This document shows, piece by piece, positions 1 through 7,691 of a stretch of DNA of 64,000 nucleotides. Made by a program: the position numbers and the translations under genes. The first letter of the stretch is position 1; every line of letters starts with the position of its first letter. Below the pieces are notes generated by a model that was not told where the DNA came from, ran no database searches, and saw nothing but the letters and a program-made list of their open reading frames with translations. Origin of the DNA: JAPXLN01 sp033809515 (GTDB lineage Bacteria > Bacillota > Sulfobacillia > Fermentithermobacillales > Fermentithermobacillaceae); NCBI GenBank assembly GCA_033809515.1, contig JAPXLN010000004.1, forward strand, positions 49,147 to 113,146, in the 5' to 3' direction.

Positions 1-2
1 TT

Positions 3-851
3 GACGACCTTCCTGAGGATTCCTTTGATGATCCCTTTGGAGTCATAACCGGCGGCGGGCTCATCTTTGGGGCAACGGGAGGCGTGGCCGAAGCTGTGCT
101 TCGTACCGCAGCGGTTATGCTGAAGGACCCTGAGGCTGCCAAGCGGATTGAGTTCAAGGAAGTCCGTGGACTTGACGGAATCAAAGAAGCTGAGCTGGAG
201 ATAGCGGGAATCGGACTGAAACTTGCTGTGGTCCATGGGCTTGGCAATGTCAAGACGATTCTTGATAGGATACGTAAGGGTGAGGCTTTCTACCACGTCA
301 TTGAAGTGATGGCTTGCCCTGGAGGGTGCGCCGGCGGAGGCGGACAGCCTGTTCCTGAAGATCTATCGGTCAAGAAAGCCAGAATTCAGGGGCTTTACAA
401 CGCCGACGACACCATGGAGCTGAGAATCCCAACGGAGAACCCTGCTGTCAAGGAAGTCTACGAGCGGTGGCTCAAGGAGCCGGGCAGCCATGAAGCTCAC
501 AGGACCCTGCATACGTCCTATGGTCCTAGAAGGCGTATTTTCGATGAGACTATTGCCATGATGCCTGCAGCAGTTCCCCAGAAGCAGGTGGACGTGGAGG
601 TCTGCGTTGGAACAGGGTGTTACCTGAGAGGTTCCTACGATGTGCTCAGCAAGCTGACCGAAAGCATCGCCACAAACCCGGATCTCATAGGCAAGGTTAA
701 CCTGAAAGCTACGTTCTGCCTTGAGCATTGTGATAGGGGTGTATCAATGAGGTTTGGCGGCAAGAAGGTAGTTACGGGAGTGACGCCTGACAACGCCCTT
801 GAGACCCTGCAGACGGAACTGAGTGAAGCAAAGGCAGAGGCCAAGCAGTAG
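3..851 (+). CDS. [FeFe] hydrogenase catalytic subunit, C-terminal part (5' end outside window)
   Basis: Catalytic subunit of a cytoplasmic [FeFe] hydrogenase (H2 evolution/uptake), HydA/HndD type. The reading frame is open from base 3, well before the first GTG at 84, and its first residues (SFDDPFGVITGGG, then IFGATGG) match the conserved H-cluster domain, so the gene starts upstream of the window. The third H-cluster motif, MACPGGCAGGGGQP, is at about 310-351 and supplies the cysteine that bridges the binuclear iron site. After the H-cluster domain there is an extra C-terminal domain (about 585-840) with CVGTGC and CLEHC cysteine pairs, a thioredoxin-like [2Fe-2S] fold as in NuoE. That domain is clearly related to the next gene product. 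Electron-transfer partners (NuoE/NuoF-like HydC/HydB) would be expected upstream and cannot be seen. Confidence 0.93.
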   Translation, partial: DDLPEDSFDDPFGVITGGGLIFGATGGVAEAVLRTAAVMLKDPEAAKRIEFKEVRGLDGIKEAELEIAGIGLKLAVVHGLGNVKTILDRIRKGEAFYHVIEVMACPGGCAGGGGQPVPEDLSVKKARIQGLYNADDTMELRIPTENPAVKEVYERWLKEPGSHEAHRTLHTSYGPRRRIFDETIAMMPAAVPQKQVDVEVCVGTGCYLRGSYDVLSKLTESIATNPDLIGKVNLKATFCLEHCDRGVSMRFGGKKVVTGVTPDNALETLQTELSEAKAEAKQ

Positions 852-895
852 CTATCAGTGATTGTGCGTAAGCTATGATCTAAGGAGGAGTGAGC

Positions 896-1189
896 ATGGT
901 CACGGTGGTAGTGTGTGTGGGAAGTTCCTGTTTCTTGAAAGGTGCGCCCCTGGTTATTGCCGAGTTTGAGAAGACCATTGAGGAGGCAGCTCCCGGCAAG
1001 GTGGAGATCAAAGGCAGCTTCTGTATGGAGCGGTGCGCTAACGGAGTTACCGTGCGAATTGGGGATCAGGTACTGACTGCGGTAACCCCTGACCAGGTAC
1101 GCGGCATTTTCGACGAACACGTTCTTCCCAAAGTGACAGCTCATTCCTCCGGGGATCAGGTAAAAGAGACCGAAGGCTGCCGAGTTTAG
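896..1189 (+). CDS. Thioredoxin-like [2Fe-2S] ferredoxin
   Basis: Small (97 aa) NuoE-like [2Fe-2S] protein with the four expected cysteines as CVGSSC near the N-terminus and CMERC about 35 residues later. It is a free-standing paralogue of the C-terminal domain of the preceding hydrogenase (same CVGxxC, FCxExC, then GV and TPDxxx pattern). Likely an electron carrier for, or between, the two hydrogenases. The ATG at 896 is preferred over the in-frame GTG at 890 because AAGGAGG (882-888) lies 7 bases before the ATG but touches the GTG. It lies 44 bases after the upstream gene and 18 before the next, so it is in the same operon. Confidence 0.85.
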   Translation: MVTVVVCVGSSCFLKGAPLVIAEFEKTIEEAAPGKVEIKGSFCMERCANGVTVRIGDQVLTAVTPDQVRGIFDEHVLPKVTAHSSGDQVKETEGCRV

Positions 1190-1207
1190 CCCGAAGGCGG
1201 TGGTCTT

Positions 1208-2953
1208 GTGAGCATTATTGAGACTGTGAGGACCAAGTGTCGTGACTGTTACAAATGCGTACGCGCATGTCCGGTCAAGGCCATTAAAGTAGAGCGAGGG
1301 CGGGGCGCCTACGAGCTTCACGCAAGCGTAATGCCTGAGTTCTGCATAAACGACGGGACGTGTCTGAGGGAGTGTCCACAAGGGGCTAAAAGAGCCAGAC
1401 AGGACACTCCGGCCGTCAAGACGCTTTTGGCCAGGGGCGAGAAGGTAATTGCCAGCCTCGCCCCATCGTTTGTATCGTGCCTGCCCTATGCAAATCCACT
1501 GGGTGTGGTAAGTGCCTTGAGGAGACTGGGTTTTGCCTTTGTACAGGAAACGTCCCTGGGTGCCGAAATCGTGTCTGCTGCACACCGGGAGCTGTTACAT
1601 GCGAGAAGACCCCTCATTTCGAGCGCCTGTCCTGCTACAGTAAGTCTTGTTGAGAAATACCACCCTGAAGCCATTCCTTTTCTTGCACCGTTGGTATCGC
1701 CGGCCGTAGCTCACGGAAGGTATCTGAAGAAGCGCTTTCCAGGTGCATATGTCGTGTTTATTGGTCCTTGCGTCGCCAAGAAGGCTGAGATTGAAGACCC
1801 TGAGGTTGCCGGCGCCGTGGACGTTGCCATAACATTTCAGGAACTTGCTGCATGGTTCCGGGAGGCAGGAATCGACCCCGACAACTGTGAGCAGGGGAGC
1901 TTTGATGGTCCTGTGCCGTCTCGGGCAAGATTGTTTGCCGCTGACGGAGGTCTGCTCAAGACGGTTAACGCCGGCGAGCTGTTGAGTATGGAGTGTGTGG
2001 CCGTTTCGGGCATTGACAACTGTCAGGAGATGATCCGTCACTTCCTGGACGGAACTGCGCCCCCTCTTTTGGTGGAGCTTTTGGCGTGCCCGGGAGGGTG
2101 TATCTCAGGGCCTGGCGCAGCTGTCCCCTGGGACCTCTATGAAAGAAGGGCGCGGCTCTTCAAGTACCAGAAAGATTGCACTAGCTCATCTGATAGGTCC
2201 TACACCGGCCTTCTTTTGCCTGACGAGCTGGAGAGAGGTTACTCCGGCAAGCGTGCAACCCTGAAGAAGCCGGGCGAGGACGAAATAGCCGCAGTCCTTG
2301 AAAAGACCGGCAAGTTCTTGCCTGAAGACGAACTCAATTGCGGGGCCTGCGGTTATAGCTCATGCAGGGATAAGGCTGTTGCCGTGTTCAACGGAATGGC
2401 CGACCCGGAAATGTGCATTCCCTACATGAGGCGGCGAGCGGAATCCATGGCCAACCTGGTGGTGACCACATCGCCTAACGGGGTAGTGGTTACATCCCGG
2501 GGCGGAACCATCGTCGACATGAATCAGGTGGCTGAACGGATACTTGGAGCAGGTTTGACTTATTGCGCCGGTCTTCCTGTAGACCAGTTCATGCCTGCCG
2601 GGCTGTTCCACGAAGCTGCAAAGACCCAGGGCGTATCCAGGGGTGAACTGACCGTTCGCGGGTTCACCGTTGCCATGCAGGTTGTCTATGTGCCGGATCA
2701 CAAGCTTCTCGTGGGCTTCCTGGCAGATATTACCGAGGAGCGAGCTGAGGAACGAAGGCGCCAGACCGTGGCCAGTGAGTCTATTTCCAGAGCCCAGCAG
2801 GTTATCGAGAATCAGATGGCTGTGGTCCAGAAGATAGCCGGCCTTTTGGGCGAGACTGTTGCTGAGACCAAGATCACTTTGACGGAACTCATGAAGGTAG
2901 TAGGAGAGGAGAAGCCTTCTTACAATGGACGCAACGACCGCCCTAAAGGTTGA
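1208..2953 (+). CDS. Sensory [FeFe] hydrogenase with PAS domain (HfsB/HydS-like)
   Basis: 581 aa. Domain order: two [4Fe-4S] ferredoxin motifs (cysteines from residues 11-21 and 46-56), H-cluster domain (about 75-345), a CGACGYSSC [4Fe-4S] module (about 377-385), a PAS domain (about 410-510) and a helical tail. H-cluster motifs are altered: motif 1 reads SSACPAT where catalytic enzymes have TSCCPAW, so the proton-relay cysteine is alanine; motif 2 is GPCVAKKAE; motif 3 is LACPGGCISGPG. This architecture is known for group C sensory [FeFe] hydrogenases such as HfsB of Thermoanaerobacterium, and the phosphatase gene downstream supports a signalling role. I infer that it senses H2 or redox state and passes this through PAS to the phosphatase. 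GTG start. Confidence 0.88.
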   Translation: MSIIETVRTKCRDCYKCVRACPVKAIKVERGRGAYELHASVMPEFCINDGTCLRECPQGAKRARQDTPAVKTLLARGEKVIASLAPSFVSCLPYANPLGVVSALRRLGFAFVQETSLGAEIVSAAHRELLHARRPLISSACPATVSLVEKYHPEAIPFLAPLVSPAVAHGRYLKKRFPGAYVVFIGPCVAKKAEIEDPEVAGAVDVAITFQELAAWFREAGIDPDNCEQGSFDGPVPSRARLFAADGGLLKTVNAGELLSMECVAVSGIDNCQEMIRHFLDGTAPPLLVELLACPGGCISGPGAAVPWDLYERRARLFKYQKDCTSSSDRSYTGLLLPDELERGYSGKRATLKKPGEDEIAAVLEKTGKFLPEDELNCGACGYSSCRDKAVAVFNGMADPEMCIPYMRRRAESMANLVVTTSPNGVVVTSRGGTIVDMNQVAERILGAGLTYCAGLPVDQFMPAGLFHEAAKTQGVSRGELTVRGFTVAMQVVYVPDHKLLVGFLADITEERAEERRRQTVASESISRAQQVIENQMAVVQKIAGLLGETVAETKITLTELMKVVGEEKPSYNGRNDRPKG

Positions 2954-4088
2954 TATAGGCGTAGTTCAGCTGAACAAGCATGGGGAAGAGCTGTGCGGCG
3001 ATTACGTCGAAACCATAGACGAACCTACTACTATTGTTGTCATGTCAGATGGGCTGGGAAGCGGAGTAAAGGCCCATATCCTTTCAGCCCTTACGGGCCG
3101 AATGGCCGGGGTTATGCTCAAAGGCGGCCTTGAGCTGGGAGAGGTTATTGAATCCTTAACCAGCACGCTGCCTGTTTGCGAAGTGCGTCGCCTGGCGTAT
3201 AGCACCTTCTCCATTCTCCGGATTACCTCCAATAACGATGCCTACCTTGCAGAGTATGACAACCCTCCTGTGATCTTAGGGCATGGCTCTCGCGTGATCG
3301 ACCTGGAGCGCACTGCCAGAGACTACGGTGGGCGGACCGTCAGGGAGACATACTTCAAGGTAAGAGACGGAGATTGGATCGTCATGATAAGTGACGGGGT
3401 TCTCCACGCAGGGATCGGCGGCATCTGGAATCTAGGGTGGGGACTGGAACGCATATCTGAATACCTCTGCAAAGTTGCTCCTCGCGCAAGCGACGCCGGA
3501 AGCTTGGCACTGGAACTGTCCGAGACAGTGAGCAAGCTGTATGCAGGAAAGCCCGGCGATGACGCCACGGTTGTTGCTGTGAAGGTTCGCAGGCCAAGGT
3601 ATTTGACTATTTTGGCCGGGCCGCCTGTTCAAAGGAGCGACGATTCTCAAGTGACGGCCCGGTTTATGGATATGCCGGGCAAGAAAGCTATTTGCGGCGG
3701 CACCACCAGCATTATGGTAGCTAGGGAGCTAGGGCGGCCTCTGGAGGTCAACTTGAGCACCCTCAAGCAATCGGTTCCGCCCACAGGTAGGATCGAAGGA
3801 ATTGACCTGGTCACAGAAGGTATTCTTACGCTTACCCGGGTAGCCGATGAACTGTCCAAAGGGTTCCCTGTGCGCCGGGAGCTTCTGGGCAAGTCAGACG
3901 GGCCAAGCAGGCTGGTCGATCTTCTGCTGGAAGCAGATCATATCTGCTTCCTGGTCGGACGAGCTATGAATCCTGCCCACCAAAGCCCTGATTTGCCTGT
4001 CAGCCTCGCCCTGAAGCCCAAAGTTATTCAGGAACTCGCCCGGCTTCTGGAAACCGATGGAAAGACAGTTGAGGTTCATGTATTTTGA
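2925..4088 (+). CDS. SpoIIE-family PP2C serine phosphatase
   Basis: 387 aa. The N-terminal 220 residues form a PP2C/SpoIIE phosphatase: DGLGSG (metal-binding Asp), MISDGVLHAG and GDDATVV motifs are all present, so it should be an active Mn/Mg-dependent Ser/Thr phosphatase. The C-terminal 160 residues are a conserved extension found in hydrogenase-linked members; I do not know its fold. The ATG at 2925 overlaps the hydrogenase gene by 29 bases and has AGGAGAGG about 10 bases upstream, which implies translational coupling. The probable job is to convert the state of the upstream sensory hydrogenase into dephosphorylation of a target. No kinase or anti-sigma partner is adjacent. Confidence 0.85.
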   Translation: MDATTALKVDIGVVQLNKHGEELCGDYVETIDEPTTIVVMSDGLGSGVKAHILSALTGRMAGVMLKGGLELGEVIESLTSTLPVCEVRRLAYSTFSILRITSNNDAYLAEYDNPPVILGHGSRVIDLERTARDYGGRTVRETYFKVRDGDWIVMISDGVLHAGIGGIWNLGWGLERISEYLCKVAPRASDAGSLALELSETVSKLYAGKPGDDATVVAVKVRRPRYLTILAGPPVQRSDDSQVTARFMDMPGKKAICGGTTSIMVARELGRPLEVNLSTLKQSVPPTGRIEGIDLVTEGILTLTRVADELSKGFPVRRELLGKSDGPSRLVDLLLEADHICFLVGRAMNPAHQSPDLPVSLALKPKVIQELARLLETDGKTVEVHVF

Positions 4089-4142
4089 TCCAGACAAGTT
4101 TGCCTGAATCCGGCACCGCGTAGCCGGCCAGGCTCTTTCCTC

Positions 4143-4190
4143 GCCTCCTTTTTCCGGGTGCTCACCCCCGTGCGTCTGGGAAAAGGAGGC
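4143..4190 (+). terminator. Hairpin after the hydrogenase operon
   Basis: GCCTCCTTTTTCC (4143-4155) pairs with GGGAAAAGGAGGC (4178-4190) across a 22-base loop. There is no clean T-run, so it may be a weak terminator or processing hairpin separating the hydrogenase operon from the microprotein genes. Confidence 0.4.
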
Positions 4191-4260
4191 TTACTGTGTC
4201 ACTGGATGCTCCTTACACATAACATGTTAACGTCAGACACCTTGGGGGGAGGTGCAACCG

Positions 4261-4359
4261 ATGGCAGGTCCCGGTTCTTCGTGGTGCGGGAATGATTGCA
4301 TCTGGTGGATCATTCTCATCCTCATCGCGGTCCTGTTCTTCTGCTGCTTCTGCAACTGA
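4261..4359 (+). CDS. YjcZ-like single-pass membrane microprotein, copy 1
   Basis: 32-residue protein starting at an ATG with a strong GGGGGGAGG site 7-8 bases upstream (4244-4252). The N-terminal half is short, Gly/Ser-rich with WCGNDC; residues 15-30 are a hydrophobic helix (WWIILILIAVLFF) ending in a cysteine-rich CCFC. The size, Gly/Cys-rich head and single membrane helix resemble the YjcZ sporulation microprotein family. A second copy follows 42 bases downstream with the same leader, which argues strongly that the reading frame is real. Function unknown; a forespore or spore membrane role is only inference. Confidence 0.7.
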   Translation: MAGPGSSWCGNDCIWWIILILIAVLFFCCFCN

Positions 4360-4401
4360 GTTGAAGACAGCGCATGTCGTTCTGCGGGGGAGGTGCAATT
4401 G

Positions 4402-4485
4402 GTGGCGGGCTTCAGCAGCAGCACAGCCAGAGATTGGACCTGGGTGATAATCCTAATCCTCATCTTCCTGATGGTCTTCCTCTGA
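4402..4485 (+). CDS. YjcZ-like single-pass membrane microprotein, copy 2
   Basis: 27-residue protein beginning at GTG 4402. The stretch GGGGGAGGTGCAA before it repeats the leader of copy 1 and places the GTG exactly where copy 1 has its ATG; both proteins begin Met-Ala-Gly. A soluble Ser-rich head is followed by a hydrophobic helix (WVIILILIFLMVFL) that runs to the stop. It lacks the cysteines of copy 1, so the two copies have diverged. Probably a tandem duplication transcribed together. Confidence 0.62.
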   Translation: MAGFSSSTARDWTWVIILILIFLMVFL

Positions 4486-4504
4486 TCGCCGAGTGATCGC
4501 CGAG
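4483..4504 (+). repeat. 11-bp tandem direct repeat
   Basis: TGATCGCCGAG occurs twice in direct succession (4483-4493 and 4494-4504), starting on the stop codon of the second microprotein. It looks like a small slippage duplication. Confidence 0.6.
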
Positions 4505-4539
4505 CACATAGGGAAGAGCTGAACTCCTTCAGACGACAG

Positions 4540-4575
4540 AAAGAGGCGGGCAGGCCGGCCCGCCTCTTTGTGTCT
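4540..4575 (+). terminator. Rho-independent terminator after microproteins
   Basis: A perfect 12-bp stem, AAAGAGGCGGGC (4540-4551) with its complement at 4558-4569, has a 6-base loop and is followed by the T-rich TTTGTGTCTTG. It closes the microprotein transcript just before the next promoter. Confidence 0.8.
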
Positions 4576-4603
4576 TGAACCTTGCCGTGAGCAGGGGTAC
4601 AAT
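4575..4603 (+). promoter_or_regulatory. Sigma-A-type promoter of the YchF-like gene
   Basis: TTGAAC (4575-4580), a 17-base spacer and TACAAT (4598-4603), 62 bases before the start codon at 4666. Confidence 0.6.
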
Positions 4604-4665
4604 TACCTGAGCAAACAGGGACTGAAGAACCGGGGATACAACGAAGAAAATGTGAGGAAACAGTG

Positions 4666-5697
4666 ATGAAGATCGGAGTAATAGGACGTCCGCAGGAAGG
4701 CAGAACCACCCTCTTTCAGCTTCTCACCTGTGGGCACGGAGGTTCGGCCTCGAGAGCACTGAGTCAAGGCCTTGGAGTAATGGAGATCCCCGATGCAAGG
4801 GTAGACTGGCTTGCAGGGGTGTTTGAGCCTCGAAGAACCGTGTACGCCAGAATGGACGTGGTTCACATCACTGCCACCGGAGGCAAAGACCTCCTTAACG
4901 CATGCCGTGACCTTGATGCTGTGGTGGCTGTCACGTGTCCGCCTGCGCCCGGCGAAGACGGTAGCCAGGACACTATCATAAGTGACCTTGAAACAGAGTT
5001 CATCGTAAGTGACCTGGTGTTGGTTGAAACGCGCTTGGAGCGGATTGGGTCAAACAAAGCTAAGCCTGTAAGCCCGATGGAAGTGCCCTTTCTGAGGAAA
5101 TGCAAAGATGCGCTGGAAGATGACATTCTGCTGCGAGACGTAGAGTTTGAGCCTCACGAAAGAGATTTCCTGTCAAACTATGGGTTTTTCACTATGAAAC
5201 CGATTATTGTGGCCGCTAACGTGCCTGAGGAATGTCTGGCCTCCGGGGATTATCCCGGTCTCAGGCTGATGGAGAGCAAATGCCTTCAGAGAGGTTACCC
5301 TCTTGTTATGTTTTCAGGCGCTCTTGAAGAAGAGATAGCTATTTTGCCTCAGGGGGAGAGGCCTGCTTTTTTGAGGGCATACGGGCTGGATGAGACTGGA
5401 GTGTCAAGGGTAGCAGGGGCCTGTTACAGTGCTCTGGGCTACATATCGTTTTTCACCGTAGGCTCAGACGAGGTACGGGCCTGGACAATTGCACAGGGCA
5501 TCACAGCCAGACAAGCTGCCGGGAAAATCCACACAGACCTTGAAAAAGGATTCATCCGGGCAGAGGTGGTATCCTTTGAGGATTTCCGGCGGGCAGGCTC
5601 TCTCAAGGCGTGCAGAGATGAAGGCTGTTTGCGTGTAGAGGGCAAGGACTATGTGGTCAATGACGGCGACATAATAAACGTTAGGTTTAGCATCTGA
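4666..5697 (+). CDS. Divergent YchF/Obg-family NTPase with TGS domain
   Basis: 343 aa. Three marks identify a YchF relative: an N-terminal P-loop (GRPQEGRTTLF), the adenine-contact motif NVPEE where YchF has NxxE, and a C-terminal DUF933/TGS-type domain (about 265-343) ending RVEGKDYVVNDGDIINVRF. The Walker A lysine is replaced by arginine (GRT instead of GKS/T), and the switch regions are poorly conserved, so hydrolysis may be altered. YchF proteins bind ribosomes and prefer ATP. ATG 4666 is preferred over GTG 4663 because GAGG at 4653-4657 is then well spaced. It is probably a second, specialised paralogue rather than the housekeeping YchF. Confidence 0.72.
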   Translation: MKIGVIGRPQEGRTTLFQLLTCGHGGSASRALSQGLGVMEIPDARVDWLAGVFEPRRTVYARMDVVHITATGGKDLLNACRDLDAVVAVTCPPAPGEDGSQDTIISDLETEFIVSDLVLVETRLERIGSNKAKPVSPMEVPFLRKCKDALEDDILLRDVEFEPHERDFLSNYGFFTMKPIIVAANVPEECLASGDYPGLRLMESKCLQRGYPLVMFSGALEEEIAILPQGERPAFLRAYGLDETGVSRVAGACYSALGYISFFTVGSDEVRAWTIAQGITARQAAGKIHTDLEKGFIRAEVVSFEDFRRAGSLKACRDEGCLRVEGKDYVVNDGDIINVRFSI

Positions 5698-5732
5698 CAA
5701 GCTTCGGCATCGCGAGTCAATGTGGATGATGT

Positions 5733-5767
5733 GGAGTACAGGGCCCGGCACCGGGACCCTGTACTCC
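5733..5767. terminator. Bidirectional hairpin between convergent genes
   Basis: GGAGTACAGGG pairs with CCCTGTACTCC, with an additional CCCGG/CCGGG inner pairing, in the gap between the convergent YchF-like gene and rubrerythrin. It is a strong stem without a T-run on either side, and probably ends both transcripts. Confidence 0.6.
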
Positions 5768-5775
5768 AAGGCATA

Positions 5776-6318
5776 TCAGTAGTTCTCGCAGTAGGGTTCG
5801 TAGAAGCTCCTGGGATGTGCGCATGCAGGGCAGACCTCAGGTGCTTCCGTACCTTCATGTATGTAGCCGCAGTTTCTGCAATGCCACTTGATGGGTTCCG
5901 GACGGGAAAATACGGATTTTGACGTGAGGCGCTCAAGAAGCTCTCTGTACCTGGCTTCATGAGCCTCTTCTACCTCTGCCACCTCCCGGAAGAGCTCTGC
6001 GATGTGGCCCAAGCCTTCTTCATCAGCTACTTGGGCGAACTCCTTGTACATTGATGTCCACTCATAGTTCTCTCCGTTTGCGGCATCTTCGAGGTTCTTT
6101 TCAGTATTGCCGATAAGTCCGAGCAGCTTAGCCCAGACTTTGGCATGTTCTTTCTCGTTGTCTGCAGTCTCATTGAAGATGGCGGCAATCTGCTCGTAAC
6201 CTTCCCTCTTAGCTACGCTGGCATAGAAGGAGTATTTGTTCCGTGCCTGAGATTCGCCCTCAAAAGCTGCCTGCAGGTTCTTTTCGGTCCGGCTTCCTTT
6301 GAGATTCACTGACAACAC
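5776..6318 (-). CDS. Rubrerythrin
   Basis: 180 aa, the normal rubrerythrin length. An N-terminal ferritin-like di-iron domain carries the expected glutamates (FEGESQARNKY; NETADNEKEHA; EVAEVEEAHEARY) and a C-terminal rubredoxin domain has CRNCGY and CPACAHP. It reduces H2O2 in the cytoplasm of anaerobes using electrons from rubredoxin or NADH systems. Monocistronic with its own AGGAGG-like site. A standard oxidative-stress gene in an anaerobe. Confidence 0.95.
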   Translation of the reverse strand: MLSVNLKGSRTEKNLQAAFEGESQARNKYSFYASVAKREGYEQIAAIFNETADNEKEHAKVWAKLLGLIGNTEKNLEDAANGENYEWTSMYKEFAQVADEEGLGHIAELFREVAEVEEAHEARYRELLERLTSKSVFSRPEPIKWHCRNCGYIHEGTEAPEVCPACAHPRSFYEPYCENY

Positions 6319-6455
6319 CTCCTTGGCGGGTTCATCTTGTGCCCTATTAGTCTAGCCTTCCTTAGTTAGATGCTACATGAAAAAGAGCAGTAAAGGCAAG
6401 ATGAGGCAGGGCCAAACGTGGCAGAATCGAGGATTTGCAGGGCCGGACATGGCGT

Positions 6456-7505
6456 CTAGGCGCTGAAGACCCTGTTCTTGCCCATTCTCTTGGCCTGGGC
6501 GTTAGCTTCCTCAACCTTGGACTGAAGAGTCTTCCAATCCGGTCCGTCATCGGGGAAGGTTGCTATGCCTATAGATACAGTGACCGGATATGCCCAATCG
6601 CTGGTCTCTTGTTTGACTTTTTTGCAGATCTCTTCTGCCCTCTCAAAGGCCGCTCGTTTGTCAACCTCCGGTAGAATCACCATAAACTCATCGCCTGAGA
6701 GCCACCTGGTTACCAGTTCACCCTGTACTGCTGACTTGCACAGTATTTCTCCCAGGCGCCTTATCATCTCATTGCCGGGACCATAGCCAAGCTCGTCGTT
6801 GTACTGCCGCAAGTTGTCTCCGTCAACAAAAAGGAGGCTGAGCTCAGCGCGGTCTTCCTGGTGCTGTGCCAGGTATTCTTCGATGATGTACCGGGCAGCT
6901 CGCTGGTTTGGCAGCCCTGAGATATCATCGGTATAGGCAAGTTTGCGGGTTTCGATCAGGGCATCTGCCAGGTCCTTACAGCTCCTTACGAGAAGGTCCA
7001 TCACGTGCTCTACTGAGCACAATGAGGCCCCGTCGCTGCCGGGAAATGCCTCCGAACAGATGGCCGCCAGTGCCTCTTTAGCTGATACGAAAGAGCAGGG
7101 AAAAGGAGCAATGCCGCAGACAAGGCCACAAAGAGCTTTCTCTTCAGAAAAGCTCCTGGACAAACTCTGTACAAACTCTTCGCCCTGTTCCATGGAGCAA
7201 GGAAGAATAGAGCAGAGGCTGTCGCAGGTAAGCCTGTAGATACGAATACCCTCGATTCCCAGGCTACGTCGGGTTGTTTCAATACGGGAAAGAACCTGTG
7301 ATACTAAGCTGTCCGGTTCCATGCTTTCCGGCAGCCCACTTAATCCACAGGCTGTTGCCCGGATTCCTACTGCAATTTTGGTATTTGTCTTGACTATATT
7401 CTCCAGGTCCGAGATGAAAGACAGAAAGTTAGGAAGTCCTGTTGCCGGATCGGTGCCAATAGGGGGCCAAGGGTCATCGGCGGGCAGTCTGTGTCCTTGA
7501 CTCAT
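6456..7505 (-). CDS. GGDEF-domain diguanylate cyclase
   Basis: 349 aa, no membrane segment seen. The N-terminal 170 residues are a variable, GGDEF-like or sensory domain that I cannot name; the second half is a GGDEF domain, with FVDGDNLRQYND for the metal/substrate site and SGDEF at the active-site loop. Ser in the first position is tolerated in several active cyclases, so c-di-GMP synthesis is plausible. No clear RxxD inhibitory site was seen. The gene is transcribed divergently from the MBL gene across a 186-base gap. Confidence 0.82.
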   Translation of the reverse strand: MSQGHRLPADDPWPPIGTDPATGLPNFLSFISDLENIVKTNTKIAVGIRATACGLSGLPESMEPDSLVSQVLSRIETTRRSLGIEGIRIYRLTCDSLCSILPCSMEQGEEFVQSLSRSFSEEKALCGLVCGIAPFPCSFVSAKEALAAICSEAFPGSDGASLCSVEHVMDLLVRSCKDLADALIETRKLAYTDDISGLPNQRAARYIIEEYLAQHQEDRAELSLLFVDGDNLRQYNDELGYGPGNEMIRRLGEILCKSAVQGELVTRWLSGDEFMVILPEVDKRAAFERAEEICKKVKQETSDWAYPVTVSIGIATFPDDGPDWKTLQSKVEEANAQAKRMGKNRVFSA

Positions 7506-7691
7506 AACATCACCTTACCAGAATCATCGCATAAAAGTGGTTACTGTTGAAAGCAAAAAACCCAGTGACTATGTTTGTCTTTCTTGATAACGTGTACCCC
7601 GGTATTTCTCTATGCTTTCGGTAGACTCCTCCTCAAGGTGTCTTAATCGCAGGAATCCGAAAGCGCAGAGGAGAATGAGAAGGTTATCGGG

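Noticed and set aside
635..1585. Long (316-codon) open frame on the minus strand opposite the hydrogenase genes
   Set aside because: It runs antisense to three clear hydrogenase-operon genes, has no ribosome site or recognisable motif, and looks like a by-product of their codon use.
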